The notes under the pieces were generated by a model. It saw only the letters and a list, made by a program, of their open reading frames with translations, was not told the origin of the DNA and did not search any database. A stretch of 64,000 bases of DNA, taken from positions 3,084,452 through 3,148,451 of the forward strand of contig CM063294.1 in NCBI GenBank assembly GCA_032173965.1, written 5' to 3'. The DNA is from Sitta carolinensis. Taxonomy: Eukaryota > Chordata > Aves > Passeriformes > Sittidae. Within the stretch, counting starts at the first letter, position 1. Every line of letters starts with the position of its first letter. Positions 28,970 to 40,748 of this stretch are shown in pieces. A program made the position numbers and the translations under genes.

Positions 28970-30350
28970 GGACTTGTATGGGGAAAATCACATTAAGGAA
29001 AATCCTAGTTGAATCACAGACTTTGGAACAGTAGCAATGGACAATTTGACAAGGACATGGGGATTTAACATATTTTTAATGCAAAAATATCTAATGATAA
29101 TCTGCTCCACTCCTGGTTAAAAACATTATCTACTGGCATGGGGGAATTTAAGCCATAATTCCAGCTACTATAATGCAGGCCTGGAACTCCATGCAAATAT
29201 TATCCTGATCCAAGAGCTACAAAGCTCTGTTTATCCTAGTAATTAATTCTGTCTTATGTTTAGTGATACAATTAGAGAAACACTGCCATTCTGATGGGCT
29301 TGCTTCCACCAGTGCCTTTTACTATATTTACATGCCCACAATAGGCTTGGTCTCACAGAAAAGGGTGAAATTGCATTTATGGAGACAATGCCACATGCAT
29401 TCCCAAAGCATTTTAGAGATGTAAAGTTAGGCTCCAAATTGCACGTTTATTGTGTGAGCACACAATGAGCTTAGATTAAATATTGACTAAAGCCAGCCTA
29501 ACACCCAAAATAATGAAGATGAGCACAATAGTGTGATTTACTCCCAGCCGCTAGAGAAATACACATCTGTAACATATAACATGCCCTTCCCACAGATATA
29601 CTCTTTGTATTCTAGCTAGCCTTAGGCAGGAAAATTTCATTCTCATAAATTATGGATTTTCTTTCCCAACTGCCAACACATCCATATTACCAGTTGCAAA
29701 GCAAACAAATATAATAATAAATATAATTTTTTTTCAAAAAGCCATTCCCCTGACACAGTGACGAGCAGGTGACTGGCTCCTTGAATCCTCAAAGTTGAGG
29801 CAGCAAAATGGAAGATAAACATGGCTAAAATCAGAGCATCCTTTCCCTTTTGTCCCCCCAAGGTGTGGGAGCCAGCAGGGATGTGTGGGCATGGCAGGTA
29901 TCCTTTTAGAAAGTACTCCCAGCCCTAGCTGTGTTCAGAAAACTATCTGTCCTTCTCACGCCTTCCTCCCTCCCAGACTTGTGGAAGAAATTCAGGGAGA
30001 CGCAGACGTTAATAGAACAATTATGATAATAACCCAGTGCTGAGTGGGGGTAACACACACCCTTCCCAGCAGCTCGACCTCTAAATCCTATAATACAGCA
30101 CTGCTCCATTCAAGATTAAAAGAAATTGTAACCCAGCAGAGACAAAAAGACACAGGAGGCAAGGCAGGATCTCACTCGGCAGCGAAGCCCCACTCCAGTC
30201 CAGATGCAGTCATATCACTTCAGCTTCTCTGTACCATCTCCATGACAACCATGTAATTTGGATGCAATAACCACTGCCGAATTGATCTTTAAATGTAGCT
30301 TTGCTATAAAACATAATACTGAACGTGTCAGGCTCAGGAGAAAGAGAAGT
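28970..30350. promoter_or_regulatory. AT-rich repeat-free block downstream of candidate first exon; candidate enhancer region
   Basis: About 1.4 kb of low-GC, repeat-free sequence that stands out from the GC-rich surroundings. It contains a perfect POU octamer ATGCAAAT at 29191-29198, followed within 60 bp by a TAATTAATT homeodomain-type word. It lies in what would be the first intron if transcription starts near 30.8 kb. Regulatory function is inferred. Confidence 0.25.
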
Positions 30351-30383
30351 AGCCCCCTACCACTGAGGACTGTGATTTAAGAG

Positions 30384-30398
30384 CCCCCCCCCCCCCCC
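30384..30398. repeat. Poly(C), 15 bases
   Basis: An uninterrupted C run, G-rich on the strand of PSD2. Confidence 0.95.
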
Positions 30399-30565
30399 TT
30401 TAATTTTCAGGTTCAATAATTGCGTGTGTGAGTGGATTTTAAAGGCAGGAGCAGCAAGCACCATTTGTGTGTGTGTGTACGGCACGCTTTGGGGTAACAC
30501 TGCCAACGAGACACCACACTGAGAGCTGGAAAAATGTGTCAATGTACATCCAGAGAATGGGCATC

Positions 30566-30568
<3 letters not shown>

Positions 30569-30600
<32 letters not shown>
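30569..30600. repeat. (CA)n microsatellite
   Basis: Sixteen uninterrupted AC repeats. A shorter complementary (GT)n run lies about 100 bp to the left at 30465-30478, so the two could pair in single strands. Confidence 0.96.
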
Positions 30601-30602
<2 letters not shown>

Positions 30603-30765
30603 GCACGCACGTACCAGGGAGGCTCAGTCTCCAGCAACTGAAGCATACAGCTGATGCATCAAATAATCCTAATAAGAATCAAACCCAGTATAACTAAGCT
30701 AAATAGGAGGGGGGATCGATGTACAGCATGACAATGAGAGCCGGGGAGCTCGCATTGGCACTTAC

Positions 30766-30860
30766 CCGAGCAACGAGCTGTTTATTTTTTGGTCCCTTCA
30801 CAAATGCGGCTCCCTTTTCTCTTCAACAATCCATGCAAAATAATCTGCAGTCCCACCGAT
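30766..30860 (-). other. Candidate noncoding first exon (probably PSD2)
   Basis: The block ends on the minus strand at GTTGCTCG|GGTAAGTG-type sequence. The junction after 30766 is followed by a near-perfect GTAAGTG donor. The exon body contains purine-rich AAGAGAAAAGGGAGCC and AAAAAATAAACAGCTCG. A CCAAT box on the minus strand (ATTGG at 30913-30917) lies 50-100 bp upstream of a plausible start, and the CpG content rises just to its right. Its right boundary is an estimate. It would give PSD2 a first intron of about 18-20 kb. No in-frame PSD2 start occurs in it, so it would be untranslated. Confidence 0.45.
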
Positions 30861-31350
30861 GGAGGAGTGGCCCCGTCCCTCCCCCTCCACCACCTTCGTA
30901 GACCTCCCTGTTATTGGCTTCCTTCTCCCTTCTCTCCTGCTCTCCCTCGCTCGCTGGCGACGGTTACACCTCCCAGCCTTCCCCCAAGGTGTCAAGAGAC
31001 TGCTGGGGATCCAGCAGGCAGGGTGGGAGGGACGCGGAGAGGGGGAGGAGGCAGGAGGCATGGTGAATGGACCAGGGAAAGGATGGAATCAAGCTCCGGC
31101 TGGCGAAGCCCCCGGCAGAGCCCCTGGCAGGAGCAGACCCGCCGCTGCCTGCGAGGCTCCGCAGGAGCTGCCAGGGATGTCCTCGGAGCGCTGGGGCTTG
31201 TCCCCCCACGGGCACCTGCAGAGCGCTGAGGGATTGCTCTGCTTCCTGCCAGCAAATCCTCACCCTGCGAACTGACACTGGCGTCAAGTTTTGGGCTGAA
31301 ATCCTGCCAAATGCTCTCAGTGTCTTTAACAACGGATGCGCTTCCAAACG
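30860..31350 (-). promoter_or_regulatory. Candidate CpG-type promoter
   Basis: This stretch is locally enriched in CpG (CTCGCTCGCTGGCGACGG, GGACGCGGAGAGGG, CCGCCGCTGCCTGCGAGG and others), in contrast to the CpG-poor 28.9-30.7 kb. It also carries the minus-strand CCAAT box at 30913-30917 and ends at the candidate exon with a strong donor. No TATA box is placed convincingly. Confidence 0.4.
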
Positions 31351-31454
31351 CAGACGCGCAGCGCTGGAAATGCCTCAAGGACCCACCTTGGTGCAGATCC
31401 CAGCACTGCAGGTTGGGTTGCTCCGTGCCTCTGGACACTCCCACCTGCTGCAGC

Positions 31455-31500
31455 TCCATCCCATCCCATCCCAACCCATTATCCCATTATCCCATCCCAG
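31455..31500. repeat. (CCCAT)n short tandem repeat
   Basis: CCATCCCATCCCATCCCAAC followed by CCATTATCCCATTATCCCAT: a degenerate pentamer/heptamer array. Confidence 0.9.
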
Positions 31501-31997
31501 GCTCCAGCTCCAGTGCTGCCCATGTGCCTGCCAAGCTGGCTCCAGAGCCTCCCCCAGCAGCGTGGGCTGCACCTGGTGCCTGCTCAGCACCACTGACACA
31601 TCTCCACCCTGACAGCTCTTGCATGCAAAGGCAATGGCTTTGTCCACAGGCTCACCCAGGAACCTGGCTCACCAAGAGGGCTGGGGATGCCTCCTCATGG
31701 GGACACAAGGCTTTTCCTGCTTTAGGGCCCTTTTACCAGACTAACAGAGCAGTGGTTTAGGGCAAACCCTGTCCCTTGGCCTTTTGGTGGCTGTAATACA
31801 GTGAGGGGAGGGGTCGTCGGTGCTCTCTGGTCAAGTTGCCCAGCTGGAGCACAAGACAGTGGTGTCTTGGCCTGGGCCAGCTGGGATAGACAAGGATCCT
31901 TCACCTGGAGCTGGCACACCTCTGTACTGGTACCACCCATTTCTTGGTGACACACAGGCACAGGGATGTGTGCCCTGACTGCTGCACGGGGCTGTGG

Positions 31998-32210
31998 GGT
32001 CACAGAATCACAGCAGGGTTGGAAGGCACCTGAAATCCCACCTTGTTCCAGCTCAGGCCATGGGCAGGGCCACCTTCTACCTAGTCCATGTTGTTCCAAA
32101 CCCCTCAAACCTCTGTGAGAGGAAGAAGAGTTTGTTGCCTGCCCCAGAAGTGTGTTCCTGATTCCAAGGAGAAAACCTCTCCCTAGACCTCTGTCCCCTG
32201 GAAAACTTGT
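31998..32210 (-). mobile_element. CR1 LINE 3' fragment, antisense
   Basis: CACAGAATCACAGCAGGGTT, then GGAAGGCACCTGAAATCCCA, then GGCCATGGGCAGGGCCACCT mark the reverse complement of a CR1 3' end. Confidence 0.88.
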
Positions 32211-32589
32211 TCCAGGGGACACACATCACTGAATGAGCAGACAAATCCCCGAAATGCCAAATGAAAAATACCATTACAACATCCAGCCATACATCCCAAC
32301 ACTGCAGCACAGCCATCAGGTGAAACAATGTCCTGGAGCAGCTCAGCAGAACACAGGACATGGCCAGAGATCCTTCCAGCAGGGATACCCCAGCACGGCA
32401 CATGGGGTTGTTTGCCAGGGATAGCATCGGTAATGAACCATGTAATGAGCCACCCCGCAGCTAGACTCAGGACTTTTCCAACAAATGCAAGTGTGAATGA
32501 AGGTTACTGTGCTGGAGAGACACAAAAATGGACCTTATGGCCACAGTCAAGAAGCTGGGCAATCCAGGTGTGGGGCTTTTAATCTCCCA

Positions 32590-32940
32590 CAGGGTCCTTT
32601 CATAAAAAAAATTTGATTAATACCATCATAAAAGTCTGTCCTGCTGCTCTTTCTGATCAACTCTAATGTATTTGTAATCAAACAATTATTAGGTTAGAGT
32701 GCTTTAGCAAAAAAAAATTAAAATATAAAAGCGCAATCAATATTTATCAGTCTGTTGTACTGTTCAGTTCTGAAGGCAAGGAACAAAATGCAATTTCTGT
32801 GCAGCCAGTCCTAGGAAATGACATTTTGCAGCATGAGAAAACGAGGTTCTAGTTTCTAAGAATATATCTACTAGTGGGTTCCAAATAACTGTGTTATCAA
32901 TCATTCTGCTCCTGGGAATGAGCGTATCAACAGCTGGATT
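32590..32940. promoter_or_regulatory. AT-rich repeat-free stretch, candidate conserved element
   Basis: Low-GC sequence with words such as TTTGTAATCAAACAATTATT and GCAATCAATATTTATCAG, bounded by CR1 and GC-rich sequence. It lies about 1.5 kb upstream of the candidate promoter. Inference from composition only. Confidence 0.22.
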
Positions 32941-35084
32941 CAGGGAGAAGCCTCCTCTCCTCCCCTTGGCAGGGCAGTGACAATGTCCCTGTCATTGATT
33001 GGGCATTCCTACCAGCAACAGGCTACAGAGATTTCTCCTGGTACAGCTCTGTCAGGTGCCTCGAAGATGTCATAATATTTTCTTCCAATTAAGAAAACTA
33101 AACTACAGCGAGTCTGTGTGTGCTGCTGAACTGTCTGCATTTTTTGCCACCTGTGAGACGAGTTCTCTGAGGAAGTGGAGTATCCTGAGGCAAGGACATC
33201 TTCCCTCCACACCAGCATCAGGGGAGCCACCCCTCGAGCCCCCAGACAAGGCAGAGCACCCTGTGTGAACCTGCCAGGCAGCAGGGAGCTGCAGGCACCA
33301 CAAGGAAACACTGCAAACACCTGTACCATAGAGACCATGGGAATGCTCCAGCTAGGCTGAGGGCAGAGGGGGACACCTGGAAAAAAAACAGGAGCATGTG
33401 GTCCTGAGAGGGTTCATGTTCCTGTAGCCCATGGGATCCACCAAACTCCAAGGCTGGCAGCTCCACAGACTCTTCTCCCCCTTTGCTCTGAGTAGAGAAG
33501 ACAGGACCACTGACCCTGCAGCCCCACAGGGTTTATTGACTTCCCTCACCATTTAAAAAGTGCCTTAGCTGTAGCTTAATGCCTTTGCTTGGAGTGCTGA
33601 ATCCCCGATACAGAGTTGTCCAGCCATGCCCTGCTCTTGGTGTGGCACACAAGGACACTGCTGGGTGCTGCTCAGCCTTCTCAGCTTTTATTATGAAACC
33701 ATGGCTAGTGTTCTTTTGTACGCAGGAATGAGCATGCTTCCATGTCCTCACACAGCTGTTTTTCTCAGGAAATCCCTTGGATTTCCCAGCTGGGATTCAC
33801 TAACTTTCAGCACAAGCCACTTTGATGGAAGCCGTAATTAGGAGAAATCTGTATGAGGGTCTTGCTGCATGCAGGTGGTGTGGACAGGGGGATGTGGAGG
33901 GGATAACAGCCCCTCTGAAGAATAAGGGCCAGTCCTTGAGAGCTCTGAATTTCTCTTAGGCTTAAAACCAGTTCTTTGTCCTGGGTGATGTCTGTCCTTG
34001 GAGGTAAGGTGTGGTCTGAAAGTCCACACCTGGAATTTCTGCACCCAGCTGGGCTGTCACAGAGGTAGGCAGAAGGCAGAGAGCTACACCAAACACCTCA
34101 CCCTGAGACAAACTGTCCAACAGCAAATTACCTCACAGGTGAAGCAGCTCCAATCCCAGGACCTGCACCTGAACACTGTCTGGGGTCAGCCTGCAACCAC
34201 TGTCTCTTCCTACACAGAAAAGCCCACTGACTTCAGAATGTTTCCCCTGGGAGTTTTTCTTTCCCCCCAGGCTGTGGCCAGTTTCCCTTGTAACCTCCTC
34301 CTGGATATATATTCAAGTGAAACTTGTTTAGGGCTCCACAGGGGTCTGGTTTTCTGCACCCCAGTTCACTCCCTGAGCTCCTCAATAACTTTCTGGCTGC
34401 TGGGCCAGGAGTCAGAGTTGAGTACCAGCCTGGCCAGCACAGCCACCAGAGCCTCTGGAAGTCCCAAGAGGACACTGTGCACTGATCTCCTGTGCAGGGA
34501 TTAGTCACCTCTCTCACTCACAATAGAGAAATCTCAGTGTGCCGTGGAGGTTTTTGATTCTCTGCCCAGTGTAGGCACTTCTGCCTGGGAAATCCCAGTC
34601 TGGAATATGGCAGTCATCACTTCTGGCATTTCGGGTTTTGGCAGAAGGTAAGACTGACTGATAGTGCTGGAGGAGCACTCTGCTCACTCTCCATCTTCCT
34701 TCATGGGAACTTTCAAATGAGTCACTGTCCTCCAAAACACCATCTTTCCTCTGCCCACGGGGCTTTCTGAGTGTATGAATTTGCACTTTTCTTCCTGAGA
34801 GCCCATTGCTGACAAAATCAGCTCCTCAAGCAGACGTGACCACGCACAGCATCTGACTTGTCCTAATTTCAGTAGCATTTAATGTAGGAAAACTATCCTC
34901 AGCAACTGAAGTGAGTGAGCAGGTTCTTGGAGGTCCCACAGGGTGGTTTTCTGACCACAAGGGGTCTGCAGCATCTCTTCCATCTTTTATTATACCCCAG
35001 GGTTAGGAGTCTCCCCCTCTCTGCCATCCATCATCTCAAAAAAAAAAAAAATATGTCATCCTATTTTGTTGGACTAACTTCCTA
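32941..35084. other. Intergenic, no feature recognised
   Basis: No exon, repeat array or mobile element could be supported. A short A run precedes the next CR1 at about 35039-35051. Confidence 0.5.
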
Positions 35085-35262
35085 GAATTGTAGGATGGCC
35101 TGGGTTGGAAAAGACTTTAAAACCCATCCAGTTCCACTCCCTGCCATGGGCAGGGACAGCTTCCACTCTCCCAGGTTGCTCCAAGTGTCCAACCTGGCCT
35201 TGGACACTTCCAGGGATGGGGCAGCCACAGCTTCTCTGGGTACATCCTTCCCCAACACCCAG
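35085..35262 (-). mobile_element. CR1 LINE 3' fragment, antisense
   Basis: GGCCTGGGTTGGAAAAGACT, then TCCCTGCCATGGGCAGGGAC, then GGGATGGGGCAGCCACAGCT are standard reverse-complement CR1 3' blocks. Confidence 0.92.
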
Positions 35263-35451
35263 GTACTGACATACTTGAAATCGTTCTATGTAGTTTTTCT
35301 AGCCCTAGACATGTACAAACATTTCAGTTTACCAGCTGCCATTTAAACATATTCCCTGGTTACTGCTGGAGCCAGCATCTTTCCATCCCCTCAGTAGGAT
35401 ATGGACATATCAAGCAGCTTTTCTCCACAGCTATGAATCTTTGACTGTACC

Positions 35452-35471
35452 TTTTTTTTTTTTTTTTTTTT
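35452..35471. repeat. Poly(T), about 20 bases
   Basis: A pure T run in AT-rich sequence. Confidence 0.9.
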
Positions 35472-35689
35472 GCAATATCAGAGCAGAGTCTTTACCAGCT
35501 TCATCTAAAACCAACATGCAGCCTTTATTGTCTTCCTGACATACATGCATATGAACACACACACATGCACACTCCCTGATAGTCCTTAATGCCACCAAAC
35601 ATAATTTTCATTGACTGCTCTTCCAGATTAGCCTTCCAGGTCTCTGCATTATGTAACAGTTAATTCATTGCTTTTCTTACCAAATCCCT

Positions 35690-36140
35690 TCTTTTCCTGT
35701 TGGGGTTTTTATTACTGTTATTATTTCTGATTTTCTCTTCCTTAACAATGATAGATTCTTAGCTAAGAATATCTTCAATGACTGCAGAACTGTGTGCATG
35801 CTGTGGAGGAGACAGCATCTATCAAAGTTTTCTTAAGCAACCCTCATTTAGAACACACATTATTTTTTTCTCCTTTTTTCCTCCAATTGTTTCTTGTTTG
35901 TAATTGTTCCTAACTTAGGAAAATTGACCACTATCAAGTGCCTTGCATACATATTATCAATTTAGGATCACATTCTGCTCAGAACAAATGCAATTAGGGC
36001 ATTTAAGCAACCATTAATCCTGAGTTCAGTAATCAATTCACCTTTATCTGTCCAACTGAGGCCTGATCCAGAATCACACCAATTTCACTGCAATACTTTC
36101 GGTAACAGAAAATTATCATCTGTCATTTTTAGAAACAGTG
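35690..36140. promoter_or_regulatory. AT-rich repeat-free stretch, candidate conserved element
   Basis: Dense SOX/homeodomain-like words (CCAATTGTTTCTTG, TGTAATTGTTCC, GCAATTAGGGC, CCATTAATCC) in a repeat-free island immediately left of a CR1 insertion. No conservation test was possible. Confidence 0.22.
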
Positions 36141-36344
36141 GGGCTGCGCATTGGCAGCAGCACGAGTCCTTCAGCATCTATCCCTGAGGCTGAAAAGCTG
36201 TTCTGGGAACATGGATTTTCTTTCACTTTGTTATGAAGCTGTTTAGGGAAGCTATTTGTCCATGCCCCGGTTCGATCGGGTGGGCTGCAGGGATCCATCT
36301 GTGCCTGGCTGATCTCACAAGCCTGGGTGGAAGAGCAGCCCCTG

Positions 36345-36600
36345 GCAGAATACTGGGATGTGTTCTGCCTCCAGCTCTGGGGTCCCAGCACGGGAAGGAC
36401 GTGGAGCTCTTGGAGCAAGTCCAGAGGAGGCATCAGGATGATCAAAGGGATGGAGCTATGAGGAGAGGTTGGGTTCAGCCTGGAGAAGAGAAGGTTTTGG
36501 GGTGATCTCATTGTGGCCTTCCAGCTCCTGAAGCCTGTCCAAGAAGCTGGAGAGGGATTTTAGAGAGTGAGAGGTCCAAATTTGCTGGCTGTGAGCAGGT
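36345..36600 (+). mobile_element. CR1 LINE fragment
   Basis: Sense CR1 wording, diverged: TGGAGCAAGTCCAGAGGAGG, then GGGTTCAGCCTGGAGAAGAG, then AAGGTTTTGGGGTGATCTCA and TTGTGGCCTTCCAG. Confidence 0.85.
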
Positions 36601-36977
36601 TCTGGAGCAATGATGTGAAGGGGCAGAGAGCAAAAGAATAAGAATTTGCTGTTACCTGGGACAATCCAAGACAGAGAAAGTGAGGACACTTCAGGTCCTG
36701 CCCTGGATCTTCTGGATCTCTGCTCAGCCTGTAGGATGAGGTACAGTGACCAAGGACAGCAGAACACCACACTGTAAACCACACTGTGCACACACTGGGG
36801 AGCACTGACTCTGACTGGAGGTGCTGACCCATCCACCCTCACCTTTAAGGCTCATTGCAAGCCTGAGCCCAGCCTAGAGGCCAGGCCCTCTGGCTCCGAG
36901 TTTGGAAAGGCTTGGGATAGGCAAAGGGGGATTAGAAACTATTTCTGAAGTAATAAACCTGATTTTGATTGCATTCA

Positions 36978-37085
36978 TAGAAACACAGGATGGTTTGGGT
37001 CTTAAAACTTTTCTTTTTCCACCCCTGCCATGGGCAAGGACACAGCCCTGTCCAACCTGGCCTTGGACACTTCCAGGCATGGAGT
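36978..37085 (-). mobile_element. CR1 LINE 3' fragment, antisense
   Basis: GAAACACAGGATGGTTTGGG, then CCCCTGCCATGGGCAAGGAC, then CCAACCTGGCCTTGGACACT. It is truncated after about 100 bp. Confidence 0.88.
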
Positions 37086-37089
37086 GTCA

Positions 37090-40000
37090 AAAACTTGTCT
37101 ATAAAATAAAAAAATTAAAAAAAAATTGATGATAAACAAACATTTTCAGAGAATGGAAAAGGGAATTCAAATGATCTGATGTTCTATTTAAGCTCAGCAG
37201 TCAGGTCCTGGCTGGGAGAAATGTGGGACAGAAACACAGGGGCCCTGGGGCTCCCACACCTGGGCTGCAGGGGGACAATTAGCAAGGATGAGATTTTACA
37301 TGAGCAGAATCCCAGCACCTTCTCTGCCCCAAGTGTTCCTGAGTTGCCCAAATGGGTTCAATAAGAGGGACATTTTGGGATGTGATGGAGAGATGACACA
37401 GATGCCAATGAGTTACATTAGCTCTGTGTGCCCTTAGGACTATTGCAGCATTTATTCTTGTGGAAACGACCACTGGAACTGGGACAGGAGCACGAGGGGC
37501 AAGGCTGAAGCTGTTACAGACACCCAACAGCACTAATGGCACTGGAAGGGGCAAAGAGCAAATTATTCAGTGGTTGGGCTGAGAGAACAAACCAAAACTA
37601 TTTCAGATAAAGCAATTAGTTATAGCCCAGTGTGTCACCTCTTTTGAGCTGGGGGTCAGGGCGAGATAGTGATATTCTGTAAGTAGGGAGATGAAAAGCA
37701 GTTTGACAATTTAGAAAAAAATCAATTTCAGCAAACTATCAGAAGACCATTCACAATGGAGAACTACAACTGCAACTTTTATTTCATTATTTTTTTCCCT
37801 ATATGGAACTCCAGCAGGAACCTGTAAACTTGTTGAGCCAACCAAACACGTTTCATTTGCAAAAAAAACATATTTAAATTATTTTTTCATTCCTTCATTT
37901 CCAGATATTTTTCTTCTGTTCTAGCTGAGCTGAATTTCTCTGAGGCACTGGGAAGGGAGTGTTTACTACATGGGGACTGGGAAGGAAGCTGAGATAGGTC
38001 TGGAAAGAGCATGGGCACATCTGCTGTTGCCATCACTGATGGCGTCAAGGGCACAGCCATAACCAAGCTTCCTTTCTCCATCTTTCCAGCCCTTTACAGC
38101 TAATCTCACCAGGGCTCGAGATCTTCCAGCCTCTGGATCACAGGATATGTTCCCAAGGAGCTGGTGCCCCTGGGGCTGCTGCTCACCCTGGCACGTGCCT
38201 GCAGCACAGAGGTGGAGCCCTGTTTCCAGCAGCAGAGTTTGCCCCTCCTCAGCCTCAGGAGGGACTGAGGTGCAGTTAAGCAGTTCCCCAGCCTGCACTA
38301 CTTTTTAGCTCAATTTCCATTTCCTAAACCACTGCTGACGTCTGTCTAAATAATCATTATCTCCACAACCACGCTGTGTTTTAGCTTTGCTGAGCATCTC
38401 ACAGCAGATTTGGAGCTTTGGAAAGGATGCTGAGCTTAAGAAGCTGCTGCTCTGTGTGTCTGTCCCATCTCACTGGCTGTTTTTCCCAATGCACACACAA
38501 ACAGACACCCTACGTGCATGTGTGCTCTCTTTCATGTGAGCTGCCTGAGTGAATACTTGCTGTCAGATCTTCCAAGCCACAGCACATTTTTAATCAGTCA
38601 GATAATTCAATCATTCATTTCAGACCTGCTCTGCACAGCTGTCATTTGCAAGCATCAAAGCTTCTCTGTCAAAAACCACGCTGGCTGGGGGTTCATTCAG
38701 GCATCGCTGTGCTGAGGGGGGTGCAAAGGAAAAGAACTAACAGGATGGATTAAATGGACTTATTAAAAATACTTCTGAAGCTGCCACCCAACCATTCTCA
38801 GCAGACAACAATGGCATGGCACAAGGGCAACTCAGGCATCTGCAGGATTTGTAAGATATTTGCAAATCTCACTCTTAAAATTGCAGAGTGGGGAGAATGG
38901 TGTCGGGGGGTGTCACATGAAGCTTCCTGCCTGAGATGCTCAAAGCCATCGAATGGGATTTGGATGTCTGGCTCTCATTAAAATTAATGGAAATTGGGTG
39001 CCCAGACCTACAGGCAGCTTTCAAAAGCTGTGTCTCCATTTATAATTAATGTTCCCAACAGAGAGACTAAATATTTATACAATTGTTCACATTGTATGCA
39101 AAGTGGGAAAGGTGCCTCTTGGAAGATCAGGGACCCAGAGAAGGAGAATCCGATGGGGTGTCAGGCTTAAGCCACGTTGTCTCTTGTTTAAAGCTCTTCT
39201 ACTTGCAAATCTCCAGCAGTTCCCATTGGATGAGCACCTGGGTGGTAGCTCAGCAACGATGATGTTCTCAGGGTACAATACAGCAAATTAAAGTGGCAGA
39301 TTAACAGCTTTCCTGGATTCTTTTTCTCTCCCTCCCCACAGCTCTGACTTCCTTCATCAACTCTCTTCATCTCTGCAAATCCCAATTTCCAGTATGAAAA
39401 GTGCTCAGTGTTGCTGTAGGAGTGCAGGGGAGCTCAGGCCATGAGCACTGCTCTGGTCAGAGGTGCTATAGGTGGGAGATGCCAAGGAAAAATGACATTG
39501 ATGTGCCTCCAGGCATTAGCAGAGCCGTGGCTGGATCTGCTCCACTGCATTTGCTCTGGAGGGATGGAATAATTCAGGGTACACAGCTGGGGACAGGACC
39601 CTGAGGGTGTTTGGGGGATCTGTGATCTGGGGTAAAGGCTTGGCACTCCTGCAGGAAAAGTTCAAGGGAAACAAGTCCTGTCCTGGTTTGTCTGTCCCTG
39701 GAGGAAACCCTTCTTCAGCTGGAACATCTCTAAACTCTGCCCAGCTCATCCACTGAGATGGTGTCCATGGAAGCTTGGGCTTCAGGTACCCAGCAGCCTC
39801 AGGTCCCCACTCAGAAGAGCCTGGGCTTAGCTCAAGGCAAACACTTTGGGTGGGCTTGATGATTGAGGAGATTCAATTCCTCCAACTTTGAAAATCAGCC
39901 TTTTAACTTTCTTCTTCTTTGTCTTTCCTAAGGCCACTGGATGGAGAAGCTCTGCTGGCTCAGGGAATATGGAGACTGCTCCAGCCTGCTCCACTCTTTG

Positions 40001-40370
40001 GCATGTCTGGATTTGTCAAGCCCTGGCAGATGAACTGAGAGCTCACATCTGTAGGTCCCCAGCTTCTAGGGTGTGAGTTGTAGCTCCAGCTCCACTGAAA
40101 GGACACAAAGCTCAGCCAAAGGAGAAGTCATGTACTCTGTGTCCATGGACAAACACCCTCTGTTACAAAGGGTTTACTCCCACCCTTTAGCTTCTGGTCA
40201 GGTGGCTCTCCTCTGCTACACTGGAAATCATCAGTAGCTCATGTTGCCTTTCCTCATGACCTTGGGTGCCTTTCTCTGGTTCTCCTGACCCTCCTGACCA
40301 TATTTCACAGCTCAGCATGGGCTATGTTTGGTGTCGAGGCTGGCTTAGCACAGCTACACCAAGCTGTGTC
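37090..40370. other. Intergenic, no feature recognised
   Basis: Mixed-composition sequence with short A runs. No exon or element is recognised. Confidence 0.5.
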
Positions 40371-40371
40371 A

Positions 40372-40748
40372 TGGAACATGCTGAGTTGGAAGGGACCCAC
40401 AAGGATCATCCAGTTCAAACCCTGGCTCTGCACAGACACCCCAACAATCCCACCCTGTGCCTGAGAGCATTGTCCAAATGCTCCTGGAGCTCTGGCAGCC
40501 TTGGGGCTGTGCCCATTCCTTGGGCAGCCTGGGCATTGCCCCCCAGCACCCTCTGGGGGAAGACCCTTTCCCTGATATCCAACCTAACCCTGACACAGCT
40601 CCAGCCATTCCCTGGGTGTTGTCACTGTCTTTGGTGCTGCCCCTCTGCTTCCCCTCATGAGGAAACTGTAGACTGCCTTGAGGTGTCCCCTCAGTCTCCC
40701 CTGCTCCAGGCTGAGGAAGCCAAATGCCCCAGGAGTCGCCCAGGACAT
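40372..40748 (-). mobile_element. CR1 LINE 3' fragment, antisense
   Basis: TGAGTTGGAAGGGACCCACA followed by AGGATCATCCAGTTCAAACC, then CTTTCCCTGATATCCAACCT and CTCAGTCTCCCCTGCTCCAG. One of the longer and better-preserved copies in the window. Confidence 0.93.
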
